A stretch of DNA of 64,000 bases, taken from the NCBI GenBank assembly GCA_020631735.1, contig CM036159.1, positions 16,283,511-16,347,510 of the forward strand, given 5' to 3'. The position numbers and the translations under genes were made by a program. Positions 30,156-43,424 of the stretch are shown one piece after another. Under the pieces are notes generated by a model. The model worked only from the letters and a program-made list of their open reading frames with translations. It had not been told where the DNA came from and ran no database searches. The DNA is from Saccharum officinarum (taxonomy: Eukaryota > Streptophyta > Magnoliopsida > Poales > Poaceae). Positions within the stretch are counted from its first letter, which is position 1. Each line of letters begins with the position of its first letter.

Positions 30156-32132
30156 CCTTTTACAGTCCCATTTTTGTGTTTATTTTACTGATAAATGCTC
30201 TAGTTATCTATCATAATTAGTAGATATTAACGACAACGACTATGTAGAAGAAAAGTGGTTTTGACAACAGCACTCCATGCTTTCTATGCTAACATGATCA
30301 TCACAGGATCATGACGCTAACATGATCAAGTGTCAGTTGTGTTTATACCAAATAGGATCAATCATGAGGTGGTTATATTACACTTCTGTTGTTGTCAAAG
30401 TTACTTGGAACTTTTACATAGTCCAAGTCATCCTCATTCACTAGTTGTAATTGATAACGAAAAGAATCTACTAGCAAATAACCAACAAAAGGAGTCTATA
30501 GAAGATTTAGATAATTCCAAGCTTGGCATCATAAAATAGAACATGATTTTACGGAAGATCTTAAGCTGGTTTCATATTTTTTTAGAGCTAAAAAAATATT
30601 TTTTCTATTTTTTAATATTAAAGTAGATTTTAAGATTTTTTCAAAAAAAATCCAAATATTTTAAGTCTGACTTCCCCTTGAACTATCAACATAGTCTGAT
30701 TTACCCATCTCGCGGCTAACATGGAGCTAGTTAGAAAAAAAATTGTCGTCTGCCCAGGACGCAAAAAAACAAACCTTTTAAACTAAGACGGACCAAAATT
30801 AGTTTTTTTATAGTTTTAAAAAAAGGTTTTTATAGAGGGTCAATTGTACAACGATGAAAGTTGAGGCGATCGAAAGTTTTTTTTCCCTTTATTTTCAGAA
30901 GTTTGAGTTTGTTGTCCACAACTATTGCGTGGTAGAAGCTTAAAGTATTTCTATTTTGGTTAGGAGAAATTTATACTAGGTGAATATTTTGTTTGAGAGC
31001 CATGTTGATTGTTGGGTGGAACAGACGACATATGGTGGGTGGATGGAATGGCTCAATTTTGTGGTTGGGTATAGTAATTATTAATCAAAAACAAAATAGC
31101 CTGTTATCACCACTTATTTACTTATAATCAAGGTTAGTAAAAGTGGACGAACTTGTTGAGCATCTAGCAATATTAGCTGGTCCGTTTTATCAACCATGCC
31201 TTCAACCCATGCACCTCAAAAAGTTGGGCTCTCATAGTCTCATTTGCTATTCAACCTCATCCACTGAACCAAATACATAAACCAAAATAAACATAGAAAA
31301 AGATTGTGAGCCAGGTGACAATATCACCAGTTCACCATCCGGCCCACCATTAAAATAGCTAAGCAAACTAAACAACGTAACGAGTGATGTGACATGATAT
31401 ATTATGTGCTATCTGATTCAAGGGACGAAAAAAAATTTCCAACTCAGCTTACAGATTATAAGATGATTTGCAAGGCCATTGTTGACTATAGGACTAGGGA
31501 TTGTTCTTTTCTAGACCCCACAATGAAGGAGGTCAAAGCTAGTCCTCGTCGATGAGCTTAATTAGAGATGCTGAGATTAAGCGTAACTGTCAAATCAATA
31601 AACATACGCACACAAGAACAGAAAAAATGCAGTCAAATGAACCATACAAGAGAGAACATATATGGATGTTGAACTCTCCTCGATGGTGGTGACCCAGGCC
31701 CTGTGGACCTGGGCGCCTCTGAGCTCCGACGTCAACACACGCTAAGACTGTCTCCAGTAACACACGCTAAACTGTCTCTACCGACCCGCTAATCAACATA
31801 CAAGACTCATTTCACGTTTGGGTAGCGCTACAGGCAAATGGTTCAATACCCATTTTTTGTCTTCTCCAATAACAAGGTCCAAAAGAGAATTCTTTTTTAT
31901 AAATAAGTCTTCAGGAGAGAGGATACTTAGATTTGGCTTATACCTCTCATAACACCCAAAATGGGTCTTTCATATAGATACTCTGTTGGAGGCTATAGGT
32001 ATTCTGTTAGAGACCCATTTTGGGTTTGAGTCTCTTGATGGGTCTCCTGTCGGAGACAACACAAGGTATTTCATCACATTGCCCTATACTAGAAGCTTAA
32101 AAACACAAGATTTCATCGGCACCTATAGCTTC
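30156..32132. other. Intergenic, no gene recognised
   Basis: About 2 kb downstream of the overlap. AT-rich, with repeated GGAGAC/GTCTCC-type text near 31740-32055 that may come from a MULE-like element. No convincing ORF. Confidence 0.4.
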
Positions 32133-32212
32133 ACCTAGACTCGATCTATTCAAGTGTTGGGTCTGTTTAGAGACCTAGACTCGATCTATTCAAGTGTTGG
32201 GTCTGTTTAGAG
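32133..32212. repeat. Tandem duplication, period 40 bp, two units
   Basis: The unit beginning CCTAGACTCGATCTATTC and ending GTCTGTTTAGAG occurs twice head-to-tail, directly before the MITE at 32211. Confidence 0.85.
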
Positions 32213-32370
32213 GCGGAGCTAGAACAAATATGAAGTGGGTGCGTTTGACCTTTTTGTGGGTGCAAGGGTTTGCAATATATAGGTGCATATATGGTGAATT
32301 TTTTGCTCTTACCACTGCTTTTTATTTTTTTGGTGCGACCGCACCCACTAATTACAATATAGCTCCGCCC
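32211..32370. mobile_element. Small MITE with GGCGGAGCTA termini
   Basis: About 160 bp bounded by GGCGGAGCTAG and TAGCTCCGCC, an inverted pair. No clear target duplication was seen, so the superfamily is open (hAT-like is a guess). Confidence 0.6.
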
Positions 32371-33480
32371 ATGGTCTGCTACCGGCTACGGACAATCTCT
32401 CATCCACTAAACAATAGAAACCATGGTATCACGGCACACACATGTAACATGTGATGAGTAAATTTCATGACTTGTCCTTGAACGAACTTAGTGGAGCTTT
32501 AGTGGATATCATCTTGATGTCTCAATTAAAAAAAACTATTTTCGGTTCTCTAAATTTGGCTCTATATGTCACCCAATGCAACCAACCCACGCGCGGTGCG
32601 CGGGCAAGCCTAGCTAGCCCCGTGGAAGTGTGGGACTCCAGCCACCACGAGTTGCGTGTGGGCAAGCTCAACCCCGGCTACCGTGAATAGCGTGGGCTTG
32701 GTATGATGCCTGTGCGGTGATAGGAGGCATCCTCGGTGCACGTCGAGGCCCTTGTCACGCCGCCGTCGAGGACGAAGACAAGGAGAGGCAGAGACAATGA
32801 TAGGGCGGGAAATGGCGATAAGAATAGGAGGACAAAGGCGAGGAGAAGAGGAGAGAGTAAGGACAAAAGGGTGGATGTGTGATGGAAAGGTGGGACTTAC
32901 TAAAAATTACATGTTTTTGGGAATAGGTTAGGGCTTCCGCTAGTATATGAAAAAATATTTTGTGTTTCTAGCAACACCAGGTATATATAGCTAATGGCTC
33001 CCTCTTGCCACTTTCTCTCTCATTTTAGAACCATATAAATCGCAGCTACTCTTAGAATCAGTCTTTTTGCGAGGGCTCTCCTTCCCAAAGGCTCCTCTGG
33101 AGGAGCCGGAGCCATAACTCCAAAATAGCTTTGGCTCCTCATTTTCCACTAAAAAATGGCTCCAAACGTCTCTCCTCTCACTAAACCGTTTGGTAGAACT
33201 CCTCCGAAGAAGCCGAATCCGATGCATTAGAGGAGCTCTACCAAATGGGGCTTCAGTAACACCCCAAGTCAAGTTTAGATACCCGAAAATGGCATTTTAT
33301 AAATTAAAGGCCTAGATAACAACAGAAGCTAAGTTTGGTGATCGACCCAAAAAAAACAATTTAAGTTAAGGACAAGAATGGCATCTCTTGCCAAGTTCAG
33401 ATGCTCATAAATTTTTACTGCACATATGATCCGTGCTACTATCAAGTCGTCTCATAGTCTGGCGGGATGCCCTAATTTAT
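32371..33480. other. Intergenic, MULE/MITE debris
   Basis: GGCTCC/GGAGCC-rich text at about 33065-33250 (GAGGAGCCGGAGCC, CACTAAACCGTTTGGTAG) resembles pieces at 51345-51500 and 52140-52235. It probably derives from a related element. No gene recognised. Confidence 0.4.
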
Positions 33481-33481
33481 A

Positions 33482-33571
33482 CTCGCTTCGTCCCTTTTGT
33501 GTGTCGTCCGGAAAACGTGTCTGTGAGAGAAACACGGTTTTCTAGAGACAAACATTTAGGTACAGAGGGAG
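33482..33571. mobile_element. Short Stowaway-like MITE
   Basis: 90 bp, begins CTCGCTTCGTCCC and ends CAGAGGGAG, flanked by TA on both sides. Confidence 0.65.
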
Positions 33572-33818
33572 TAGGTCATAGAGTACCACCCAAACTTTAA
33601 CGTTAATCATCCTATACTAGCTGTTCAATGATTATTTAGGGAGTTCTATTTACTTGTTCACTAAGATCAATGTTTGGAGTGGCAGCAGTGCATGTGTATA
33701 TATCAGCTTGTAAAACTAAAGGAGCATATTATTCTTGCACATGTACATGCACAGTAGTATATGATAGTATATATTACTCTACGGAAGCGTAGAGGTTGCA
33801 GCTTCCAAGAGGATATAG

Positions 33819-34086
33819 CTCATGTTTAGTTTCCCAAATTTATCCTTAAATTTTACTATGCAAAAAAAAAATTCCGTTACATCAAAATACCGGCACATGC
33901 ACGGAGTACTAAATGTAGATGAAATCAAAAACTAATTGTACAGCTTTGTTGTACTTTGAGAGACGAACGTTTTGAGTCTAATTAATTAATATTTAGACAA
34001 TTATTACCAAATAAAAAAAATGATACAGCACAGCACATTGCTGCTACAGTGAATCGGAGACCCAATTTGGGGATATAAACGAGACC
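33819..34086. mobile_element. Tourist-like MITE
   Basis: Shares its core with 34282-34554 and 57023-57278 (AGTACTAAATGTAGATGAAAT, AAAACTAATTGTACA, GAGACGAACGTTTTGAG). Termini are degraded. Confidence 0.6.
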
Positions 34087-34281
34087 ATAGGATAACTTTA
34101 GGGGACACATTAGCAATAGGTGTGTGGACAAAGCGTCATGTCAAAATAATCCACTTAGATTCTTCACCATCATCATGTCCCCCAGCTTGGCCCCCAGCTT
34201 TATTCCCGTCCCTTCCGATTCCCATCGCCATACATCCCATCCTCATCCAGTATCCTATACCTTTGCCGCGCCGCGGCCTAT

Positions 34282-34554
34282 GGCCTTGTTTAGATTCTAA
34301 ATTTGGGATTCAAATTTTGTATAGTAAATGTTCCGTCACATTGTAGTAATTTTGTTTTTATTTGGTAATAATTGTTCAAATATTGATTAATTAGGCTTAA
34401 AACATTCGTCTCGCAAAGTACAACAAAACTGTGCAATTAGTTTTTGATTTCATCTACATTTAGTACTCCATATATGTGCCGACATTTTGATGTGATGGAG
34501 AATCTTCTTTTTGCATAGTAGAATTTGTGGATGAATTTGGTATCTAAACAAGGC
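34282..34554. mobile_element. Tourist-like MITE with GGCCTTGTTTAG termini
   Basis: Termini GGCCTTGTTTAGAT and ATCTAAACAAGGCG are inverted. The core ACATTCGTCTCGCAAAG, CTGTGCAATTAGTTTTTG is the reverse of the 33819 copy. Confidence 0.75.
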
Positions 34555-35812
34555 GTATGTAACGTAGTACTACTGCGTACATCTTGACTGCCCGGATTAT
34601 TCGACGTCTTGCTTTCGTTTCCTCTTGAAGATCGACACGTTCTTCCACAGCCGGATCGGATGCGCATCTGATCGGTAAGCATTAAGCAACACGTACTGAT
34701 GGGAGAGGAGCACTCCTCTTAATCCATAAAGACATGATTTCTTTAGAATGCGAGATTTTTTTTCTGTTTTATGTGTATTTTCTATAAAAATAAACTGTTT
34801 TATAAAAAATTCCTTATGTTTTTTTTTTATAAAATTCTTTCGTTCCAACGGGCCTTTACTATAGTTTCTATATTTTCTTTCACAGGTATTGTCTATTATC
34901 ATGTTCATTTCGCTGAAATTTGGCTTATGTTGATTTGTTGTCAGAGAAAACCACCGTTCGTTCACTAAAAAGTACTGCTAAGGTAGTGCTGAAGAACATG
35001 ACGATTGTCTATTGAGTCGTCATTCTACGTTTCATTCACTCTCATACTCCAACATACTCAAAGAAAACCGCACACAGCGCGGATGGGAGGACCTGCTGGA
35101 TGGCTTCCTGTCCACCGGCGTACATTTTGAGGAATACTATACAATACTCGGACACTCGATCTTCTCTCTTCTCTTCCTCTCCCTCTCTTCTTCTCCAACT
35201 CTAGCGAGCTTAGAAGGGGCTCGGGGGAGGCATGCTGGCCAAACGAGGGGAGGGCAGCTATCAGGGTTCCGGCGGCGTAGGAGGCGGCCGGACCAGGTCG
35301 AGGCAGGGGCGCCCATGGCCATTGCAGTGGCGAAGGGGGGGAGGGAGAGGAGGAGCGAGGTCACCGCGCCGTGGCGGGGCGGTGAACGGTGGGTGGTGGC
35401 AGCGGTGCGTCCGGCTTCAAGAAGAAGAGGTGGGGTTTTGGGATGAGAGTTGTGAGACGTTGGATGACCAGATCAATGGTAAAAAAAAACGAGTGTTTTT
35501 GGGTCTCAAAACACCCGAGGGCTCGCTAAGACAGACTCTACATTTTTAGACTCAAACTCACTTGGGATTCTTACTCTTTTTTTCTTTATAGATATCATTT
35601 GATTATATGTTCAAATACTACAATTTGTATTACTAGATCTGAAGAATAAAAGAAATACTCCATATTTTACTTGCATGGATATGCCAAAGAGAGCAGGTTT
35701 TCATGTAAAAACTCCTTGTCGCCACAACTCACAACTACTAGCATCCTCACCCAATTAGCCACACGTATATTATATATTTTTTTAAAAAAATAATATTATT
35801 CAATGTAAGGTA
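34555..35812. other. Intergenic with a GC-rich island at about 35190-35440
   Basis: An otherwise AT-rich stretch holds about 250 bp of GC-rich sequence with frames open on both strands (35012-35446 plus, 35137-35364 minus). I recognise no domain. It may be a captured gene fragment or degraded transposon. Confidence 0.35.
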
Positions 35813-36069
35813 CTTCCTCTATCCACGAAAGAATACAATTCTCGATTTTCATGGAGTCATACGGTTTAAACTTTAACTAAATTTATATTAAAAAATACTA
35901 ACATTTTTAATACAAAATAAGTATCATTAGATTAGTCGTAGAATATATTTTCATAATACATCTATTTTGAGAGATAAATCTTAATACTATTTACTATAAA
36001 CTTAGTTATACTTGACCTAATTTGACTGGCATAGATCCTATAATTACGTTCTTTTGTGGACGGAGAGAG
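35813..36069. mobile_element. Stowaway MITE
   Basis: 257 bp, begins CTTCCTCTATCCACG and ends GGACGGAGAGAG, flanked by TA on both sides. AT-rich interior. Confidence 0.8.
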
Positions 36070-37235
36070 TACGAACTATCCTAAATTTTTCTTATCTCGA
36101 ATAGTCAAAATTCCAACTGATATGGCTCTGAATTTTTTTTTCTAAATGCTACCCCATATTTCTTTTTACCCCACAAATGTCCTTGGATTAACAAGTACTA
36201 CTAGAGCTCGAGAATGTTTATCTGGGTAATTTATTTTAATTATCATCAGTAACCTTGTCCTCTACTACACTTTTTACGTACGGACCTAGAGAGGATCGTT
36301 ACGGTCACCGATAACATAATGCTGCTCCCCTTTATCTCTCCACTCAGGGCTAGGAGTACTTAGGAGTGACAAACCTTTGTGACTGATCCGATAGTTAGAT
36401 CCTCCTAAGGCGGCTAAAAGTCTTCTAAAGTTGGTTTGTGCTTACTGCTTAGCTAACTACAATATAATAGTAATTGCTTAAAGGCTTGTCATTTGATGTG
36501 CTCACTGGCACTTTAGAATAAAGCTAGCATAGTGCTGAATAGCACTGTTTTTTTTGTGTCTAATGCAACAGATAAAAGTACAACTTGTAGCTAGGAGAGG
36601 CTTGTTTTTCATATTGGCAGTCAGTAGGAATTCTAAATTCTATATACGGCCAGTTCGTGAATAGCGACACTACTGTTGGCAGGCAGCGAACACATGTTTG
36701 AAACCCTATAGACCTATCTGAAAATATAAAATAATAATATTGTTTATGACTACATCGGGTAGCTGTATATACATGTAAGTGTTTGTGTCGTTATATTGTT
36801 TCAGAAACACAAGTGAACTTAGACCTGCCTCCCAAGTACGTATCACACCACCGAGATTTTCACGGGAAGAGGACACAATCTTTCGTTAGACTTGGAGATT
36901 TATGTTCTAAACCGTAACATTTTGGTCTTATCATAAGTCAAACTTATCCACTCACTACATTCTAAATATCAAGTCAATCTGACTTTTCTAAATTAATACA
37001 TAAATATATCTAGGTGCACAGCAAAACTACGTATCTAAAAAAGCCAGAATAACTTACAATGAGGTGTATTTGAAGATGCTTTTATTTGATACTGTACATA
37101 TGAATGTATTTTTTTTTGATAAATTTGATCAAAATCAGAAAAATTTGCATTAGGACAAACTAAGACGTCTTAAATTTGAAACGGTGCGAGTAGACATGTG
37201 AGCAAGATCAAGGTGGAGACTGAAGAGAGAGACAA
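36070..37235. other. Intergenic, no gene recognised
   Basis: AT-rich, with no convincing ORF or bounded element. Confidence 0.45.
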
Positions 37236-37478
37236 GGCCCATGTTTAGATCACCTCAAAATTCCAAGTTTTTTCACTCTCTTTCCATCACATCAATTTTT
37301 AGCCGCTTGCATGGAGTACTAAATGTAGGTAAAAAAATATCTAATTACACAGTTTAGTTCAAAATCACGAGATGAATCTTTTGAGCCTAGTTGGTCTACG
37401 ATTGGACAATATTTGTCAAATAAGACGAAAGTGGTACTATTTATCAGGTTGAAAAAATCTTCAATCTAAACAAGGGCG
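37236..37478. mobile_element. Tourist-like MITE
   Basis: Termini GGCCCATGTTTAGAT and ATCTAAACAAGGGC. Core CACAGTTTAGTTCAAAATC, GATGAATCTTTTGAGCC, as in 56008-56248 and 57412-57651. Confidence 0.77.
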
Positions 37479-37559
37479 AGGACAAAATTATCCGACCGAA
37501 TAATGCGCCCTACCACCAGCCCATCATCGTGTCGCATGCATATGCATGCATGAAATGAT

Positions 37560-37935
37560 GAGCATCTTCAAGAGTTTGCTAAAATTTACTTGGCAAATAT
37601 CATGATTAGGTAACTTGCTAAAATATATGACAAGTGAAAAAATAGACTTTCTCCAAGAGTTTGATATTTGGACTTGATAAAATAAGAAGAGGTCCACTAA
37701 ACGAACGAAGAGCCCCGCTAAGAAACGAAGAGCCCAGCTTAAATATGCACGTGAAGCCGGATGCGCGAGCGATGCGCGCTCGCGCTCAGCGCTCAAATAT
37801 GCACGTGGAGGGGGGAGATTTGCCAAGTTGCTAAAATTTGCCAAGTTGGATGCCAAACTGTTGGAGCACAATTTTTTCTGTTTTGCCAAAAATAGATGGA
37901 TGCCAAGTTAATTTGGTAAACTCTTGGAGATGCTC
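37560..37935. mobile_element. MITE with GAGCATCT termini (Mutator-like candidate)
   Basis: Terminal inverted repeats GAGCATCTTCAAGAGTTTG and CAAACTCTTGGAGATGCTC-type ends (the right end reads TAAACTCTTGGAGATGCTC) over 376 bp. An internal AAATATGCACGTG occurs twice. No target duplication was identified, so the superfamily is inference. Confidence 0.65.
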
Positions 37936-37951
37936 GTGTATGACCCATTTG

Positions 37952-40900
37952 TGTCACACAACCTCCTAATTATGATGGCCCACATGTACCTGTCATCGTC
38001 ATAATGACCTCTGACAATCGTACTTATGTTCCTCATAACTTAAAAGACTTGCTTTCCTCCGAACAGGATCTAATCACAGGAGTATTGTAATATTATAACA
38101 GTTTATTCAAAATACCATCAGAGTAAAGTAGCGGAAGTCTTACAATAACTTAAGCTTACAAACCATAGTTTTCAAACTTCAAACCTTATGTAACATTATT
38201 ACAAACCGGTAGTAGGGAAGTATCAGTAGTAACTTTATTACAAACACACAAACGAAGTGCCTTGCCCAGAGGCCACACAGTCTACTCGTCGTCACTTTCT
38301 TCAGCCACAATGGTCATGCAACAAGGCTCAAAGCAGACTTGTTCATGAACCGCACCTGCAATAAGGGGTTTAACAAACCCTGAGTACAAAAGTCCTCAAC
38401 AAGACTTACCCGTCTAAGAAAAAGACTCCAAAGGCATGCTAGCTTTAGGGAATCAAGGTACGGGTATTCAAGAATCAAAATTTCTTTTGCAGAAAAGCTT
38501 ACTAAAGTAAGTCCTTACCTTCAATATTTTACTCTTATCAATATTCATTAGGTATGCCGTCATGGCTATGTAAACATTTCATTTAAAAAGCTTAACTCAT
38601 AAGCATAGCAAAGCATACTACGCATTTTCAGTAAAACAGGTATCAAGGGTGATATCGCAATAATCAAGGATAATAATGCAGCAATTGGGTTATCACTCAA
38701 CTCCTAATTACTTAATGCAGTAAACCATAGGATAAAATAAAGATTTGTAAAACTCAAGGTAGGGTTTAAATGCACCGGAGCTTGCCTTGGTCTGACGCGA
38801 CGACTAACTCGGGCTCAAAGACTCCGACTTCCGGTCCGGAACCCACCGACGACAACTCTTCTCCGGAGACTTAATCGTCAACTTCAACTTCTTCGAAAGC
38901 GGGAACTACACGAGTATATAACATGTCTTAACATGATGCGGTGATAAACATGATGCTTGATGATAAAATGCCACGGTTTACGACTTGAGTACAACTTTCC
39001 TTCGCGGTACAGTCGCAAAACAGTAAAACCTACAAACTAAAAGCGATTACTTAAGCAACGCCAACGTTTTTTTACTGAACTTGTTACTAACGAGCTCAAA
39101 CAAGTAATTAAGATGCCAAGGATCACCAAGAATTAGTGACCCAAGGACATCACTCAATCAAAAGAGCACACAACACTTAAAGTGATCAATTCAACATTTA
39201 TTTAACATTTAATTAATTAAGGCATAATTAATACTAGATCAAACTTCATCTAAATGAGCTTAAACTTTTTCTATGGGTTAACCATGGCCTATAACAGTGT
39301 CAAAATAAATTTCATGATTTTTGGATTAATAATTTAATTACTAAAATTCATAGAAGTTGCATTTAATATTTAATTGAACTAATTAAATAACTTGCAAAAA
39401 GTAATCAAATTTAGCATTTAATATTTTTCCTAAGTAGTTTACATCTTGAAAAGCTTACACAAAATTTTTTCACTAATTTTGGAGCTCTACATAATTTTTA
39501 ATGAAATAAACAAATACTATTACTATTCACATTTTTGAAAAAGAAAACAAAAACTCCGATCGGGCCGCTTCCTCCGTTCTCCCTTCGGTTCGGCCCAACC
39601 ACATGGCCTGCTCGCATCGCGCCCGCGCGCTCGCGCCTGCGTGGCCCAACATCGTGGCCCAGCCCATCCACGCCCGCACGCGCTCGCCTTCCTCTTCCCT
39701 GTTCCCTCTGTTCTCTCCCGCGGCCGGCCATGGCGCCACGACGGCCGGCCGATGGCCACAGCCCCAACGATGAGGCTCTGACTAATCTACCACGCACATC
39801 ACAATCTACATCACCTACCGCACTCCCATGAATTCACTACCTCCTCGCAGACGCCATGCACGAAGCCGTATCCGACCATGGCAGCATGGTGGCCGCGGTG
39901 CCCGGCGCCCCGACGATGCAGGCCATAATCGACCAAATTGAAGGTGTGGGAAGCACCAGAGCTTAGACGTGGAGTTGGTGGACGCGGAAGAGCGACGGAT
40001 ATGGCTGACCATGAGAGGCAGCATGACGGCCTAGGTATGGCGACTGCCGCTCTGATGAAGACTTGGACGTTCCGGCGTGTCTCCCTGTGCGCTGGACAAG
40101 ACGACAAGCGCATGAGCAAGCACAGGTAAATAGGATGTGGAAACGTGAGATCAAAAATGTTAACTCGGATTGCACCGAGCTGACCACGGTGGCGGAGCTC
40201 ACCCCGGACGACGGTGACCCGAGGTTGAAGACGACGGCTCCCCGGTGATCCCAAGCGGTAGCGTCTGTGCTGGGAGGCGCAAACGGTTCGCGAGATGATG
40301 GCGGAGCTAATGGCAAGATGGAGAGGGCTGCAGTGGAGTAGAGAGGACGAATTTTGCCGGCGAGGTGAGGACGGTGGCGGCGGTAATGGCGAAACAAGAC
40401 GGCGACAGTAGCTGTGGTGGGCTTTATATAGAGCTGAGAAGATAGAGAGGAGTCTGGAGAGCGTGAGGCGGTCCAGTTGATCGCGGTGGCACGCTGGAAG
40501 GTCGTGGAAACGGCCAGCGCGATGTCGGCGGCTCACCGGCGCCCATGCCACGCGCTGCCGGACGTTGATTCGTCGTGCACTGTAGCTCCCCCCAAACTTT
40601 GAAAAACAAACTGTTTTACTCAAATTACTCCCAAAACCATGTGGCAACTTGAAAAATTCCCAAGATATGAAATCTTCAGACTTTCAATCTCTACAAGTTT
40701 TGTATTGAACACTTTTTCAAATTCGAACTGGATTTTGAAATTTGAGTTTAAATTCAAAAGGGGACACTGTTTGGAAATTTGGTAATTTAGAAATTACTTT
40801 GGATTTTATATTGAAACTTCAAAAACTCCAAACACCAAAGTTGCACATCTAGCTAGGACCTACAACTTTGCTACTCAAAACATTTTCAAATTCTGCCTCC

Positions 40901-41635
40901 ATTTTGAAATTTGAGATTGGGGATAAAAATGGGTCAAATTTGAAATTTGCTTCTTTTCCAAATTGCTCCACAATTTACACTAAAACTTTGAAAACTCAAA
41001 ACACTAAAGTTGTAGCCCTTGAAAAGTTATACAAACTTGGTTTTAAACTTTTTCCCAAATTTTGCTTAGATTTTGAATTATTTCAAAAGGGGTAAAACAG
41101 GGTTTTGGATTTTTGGGTTTTCGGAGGAATTTTCAATTGAAATTTGTTGCTACCTTAATTGGTGATTACTTAATAATCAAACCATCATCCAAGGTCGTCA
41201 TTTGGACAAGCATGACATGGTTGACCAAATGCCACTCTTGGTTGACCAATTTAGCTTTTGAAAATCTTTTAATATTTCCCCAAATTTGAATTCGAATTCG
41301 AATCGGAAAACTTGAGACAAGTTTTGGATTCCAATTCAAGCTCAAACTTGGAGGTTCATTTTATGTGTTGTACTTGAGTTCATACCCTACACTTGACACT
41401 AGTGTGTAACACAGTCACACACCTCAAATTACGCAGGGCATGGACTAAGTATTTGCGGTGGCATTCGAAATTAGGGTTTTCGGTTCGGATCACACCACTG
41501 AGAAGCACATCCAATCTAGAAAGGTAAACTCATTTTAGTTAATGCATAACAGGGTTGATCTAATCATGGATGCTTTGCGATGCAGTATGATGACATGGCA
41601 GATTAATTAGCAACCATAACACCCGAGGTGTTACA
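37952..41635 (-). repeat. 3' LTR of the gypsy chromovirus
   Basis: 3684 bp. On the minus strand it starts TGTAACACC and ends GTGTGACA. It lacks a 557-bp segment present in the other LTR (junction near 38540). It retains a roughly 285-bp segment (about 40196-40480) missing from the other. Confidence 0.93.
40423..40430 (-). promoter_or_regulatory. TATA box in the gypsy 3' LTR
   Basis: TATATAAA on the minus strand in the context CTCTATATAAAGCCC. It lies in the segment deleted from the 5' LTR. Confidence 0.6.
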
Positions 41636-41650
41636 ACCCTTCCCCCTTAA
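41636..41650 (-). promoter_or_regulatory. Polypurine tract of the gypsy element
   Basis: On the minus strand TTTAAGGGGGAAGGGT directly precedes the LTR start TGTAACACC, the expected site of plus-strand priming. Confidence 0.8.
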
Positions 41651-41809
41651 AGAAATCTCATCCCGAGATTTAAAGCCTTGAGTTAAGTAATAGAAAAGGA
41701 AACATGTCAAACAAACACGTTCAAAACTTATCTACAAAACAGGTAGGGTTTTTTTTACATTACAAAAATTTGAAAAGGATAGGTTACAATTTAAAGAAGA
41801 AATTGCAAC

Positions 41810-43347
41810 CTAGATAGAAGCAAAGAACTCGGGGAAATTCTTCAACAGGTAATCTTCCGATTCCCACGTGGCTTCTTCTTCTGAATGTTGATCCCATTGT
41901 ATCTTATACCATTTGATTGTTCTACTTCGGGTAACACGATCCTTTTGATTCAAAACTCGAATAGGATATTTAGAGTATGTCAAATCAGGCTCAAGTTCAA
42001 CTCCTTCAACATCAACAACTTGATCAGGCACTTGAAGACACTTTTTCAATTGCGATACATGAAATACATTATGCACGGCTGACAGTTGTTCAGGCAACTT
42101 TAATTTATATGCCACCTTTCCACATTTTTGAATGATTTGGAATGGGCCAATATAAAGTGGTGCGAGTTTGCCCTTGATTCCAAATCGAGTAACTCCTTTC
42201 ATGGGTGACACTTTCAGATAAACATAATCTCCCGCTTTAAATATCAAGGGTCTACGCCTTTTGTCAGCATAACTCTTTTGTCGGGACTGAGCCACTTTTA
42301 AACTCTTTTGAATCTGCTTGACTTTTTCTTCTGTTTTCTTTACCAGATCAACTCCATAAAACCATCTTTCTCCCGGTTCTGACCAGTTCAACGGAGTTCT
42401 ACATCTACGGCCATACAATGCTTCAAACGGTGCCATTTTGATATTTTCCTGATAGCTATTATTATAGGAGAATTCTGCTAACGGTGAACATTCATCCCAT
42501 TGGTCTTGATAAGTGAGAGCATAAGATCTTAACATATCTTCAAGAATTTGATTCACTCTTTCAGTCTGTCCTGAAGTCTGAGGATGATAAGCTGAGCTAT
42601 GTATAACTTTGGTACCCAATGACTTGTGTAACTCCATCCAGAATTTGGAGACAAACTGTGGACCTCTATTAGAAATAATAGTTTTTGGTACCCCATGTAG
42701 ACTCAGTATTCTTTCAAGATATATCTTTGCAAGCTTCACTGTAGAATATTTTATTTTTACTAGAAGGAAATGTGCTAACTTGGTAAGTCAATCTATAATG
42801 ACCCAAATTGAATCAAACTCCTTGATGTTGTGGGTAATCCGGTAAGAAAATCCATGCCGATATCATCCCACTTCCAAGATGGGATAGGCAATGGTTGCAA
42901 CATCCCTGCCGGCTTCAGATGTACAACCTTCACTCTACGACATGTATCACATCTGGCAACATACTTAGCAATCTCAATTTTCATTTTAGTCCACCAGAAT
43001 CTCTATTTCAAATCCTGATACATCTTATTACTCCCTAGATGGATAGAAAACCTTGTATTATGTGCTTCATCAAGAATGAGCTGTCGTAACTCTAAAACTT
43101 TTGGTACCACTAACCGGTTCTTGAACCATAACACATCAGTATCATCAATACTGAAATCTGTCTGTTGACCTGTTCTAACTTTTTCTTTGATGTGGGCTAT
43201 ACTAGAATTCTTTCTCTGAGCAGATATAATCTGATCTTTGATTGTTGATTCCACAGTGACATTGGTTAACTGACCTTGCTGGACTATTTCAATATTCAAC
43301 TTTTCCAAGTCGTAACACAAACTATAATGCATTAGCTTCACAGTCAT
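41810..43347 (-). pseudogene. Gypsy integrase with C-terminal chromodomain, broken
   Basis: Three open pieces on the minus strand: 43347-43003 (N-terminal region, LDEAHNTRFSIHLGSNKMY), 42984-42793 (CDTCRRVK finger and first catalytic Asp in WDDIGMDFLTGLP), and 42739-41810 (core, C-terminal domain and chromodomain). In the core the usual SDRGPQF reads SNRGPQF, so the second catalytic Asp is Asn. The Glu in SGQTERVNQ is kept. The last 55 residues (YPIRVLNQKDR, IKWYKIQWDQHS, EEATWESEDYL) form a group II-type chromodomain, which in chromoviruses steers insertion to marked heterochromatin. At least two interruptions separate the pieces. Confidence 0.9.
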
Positions 43348-43424
43348 ACAATTACAATGATTCTTTCTACTAAGTGCATCAGCGACAACATTTGCTTTTT
43401 CCAGGGTGATAGTGCACTTCTAGA

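Noticed and set aside
35012..35446. 144-codon plus-strand frame as a gene
   Set aside because: No domain, start in AT-rich context, and equally long frames on the opposite strand over the GC-rich part.
39498..40647. Long open frames in the gypsy 3' LTR (for example 39811-40647 minus)
   Set aside because: They are disrupted in the other LTR and are Arg/Ser/Pro-rich frames of GC-rich noncoding LTR sequence.
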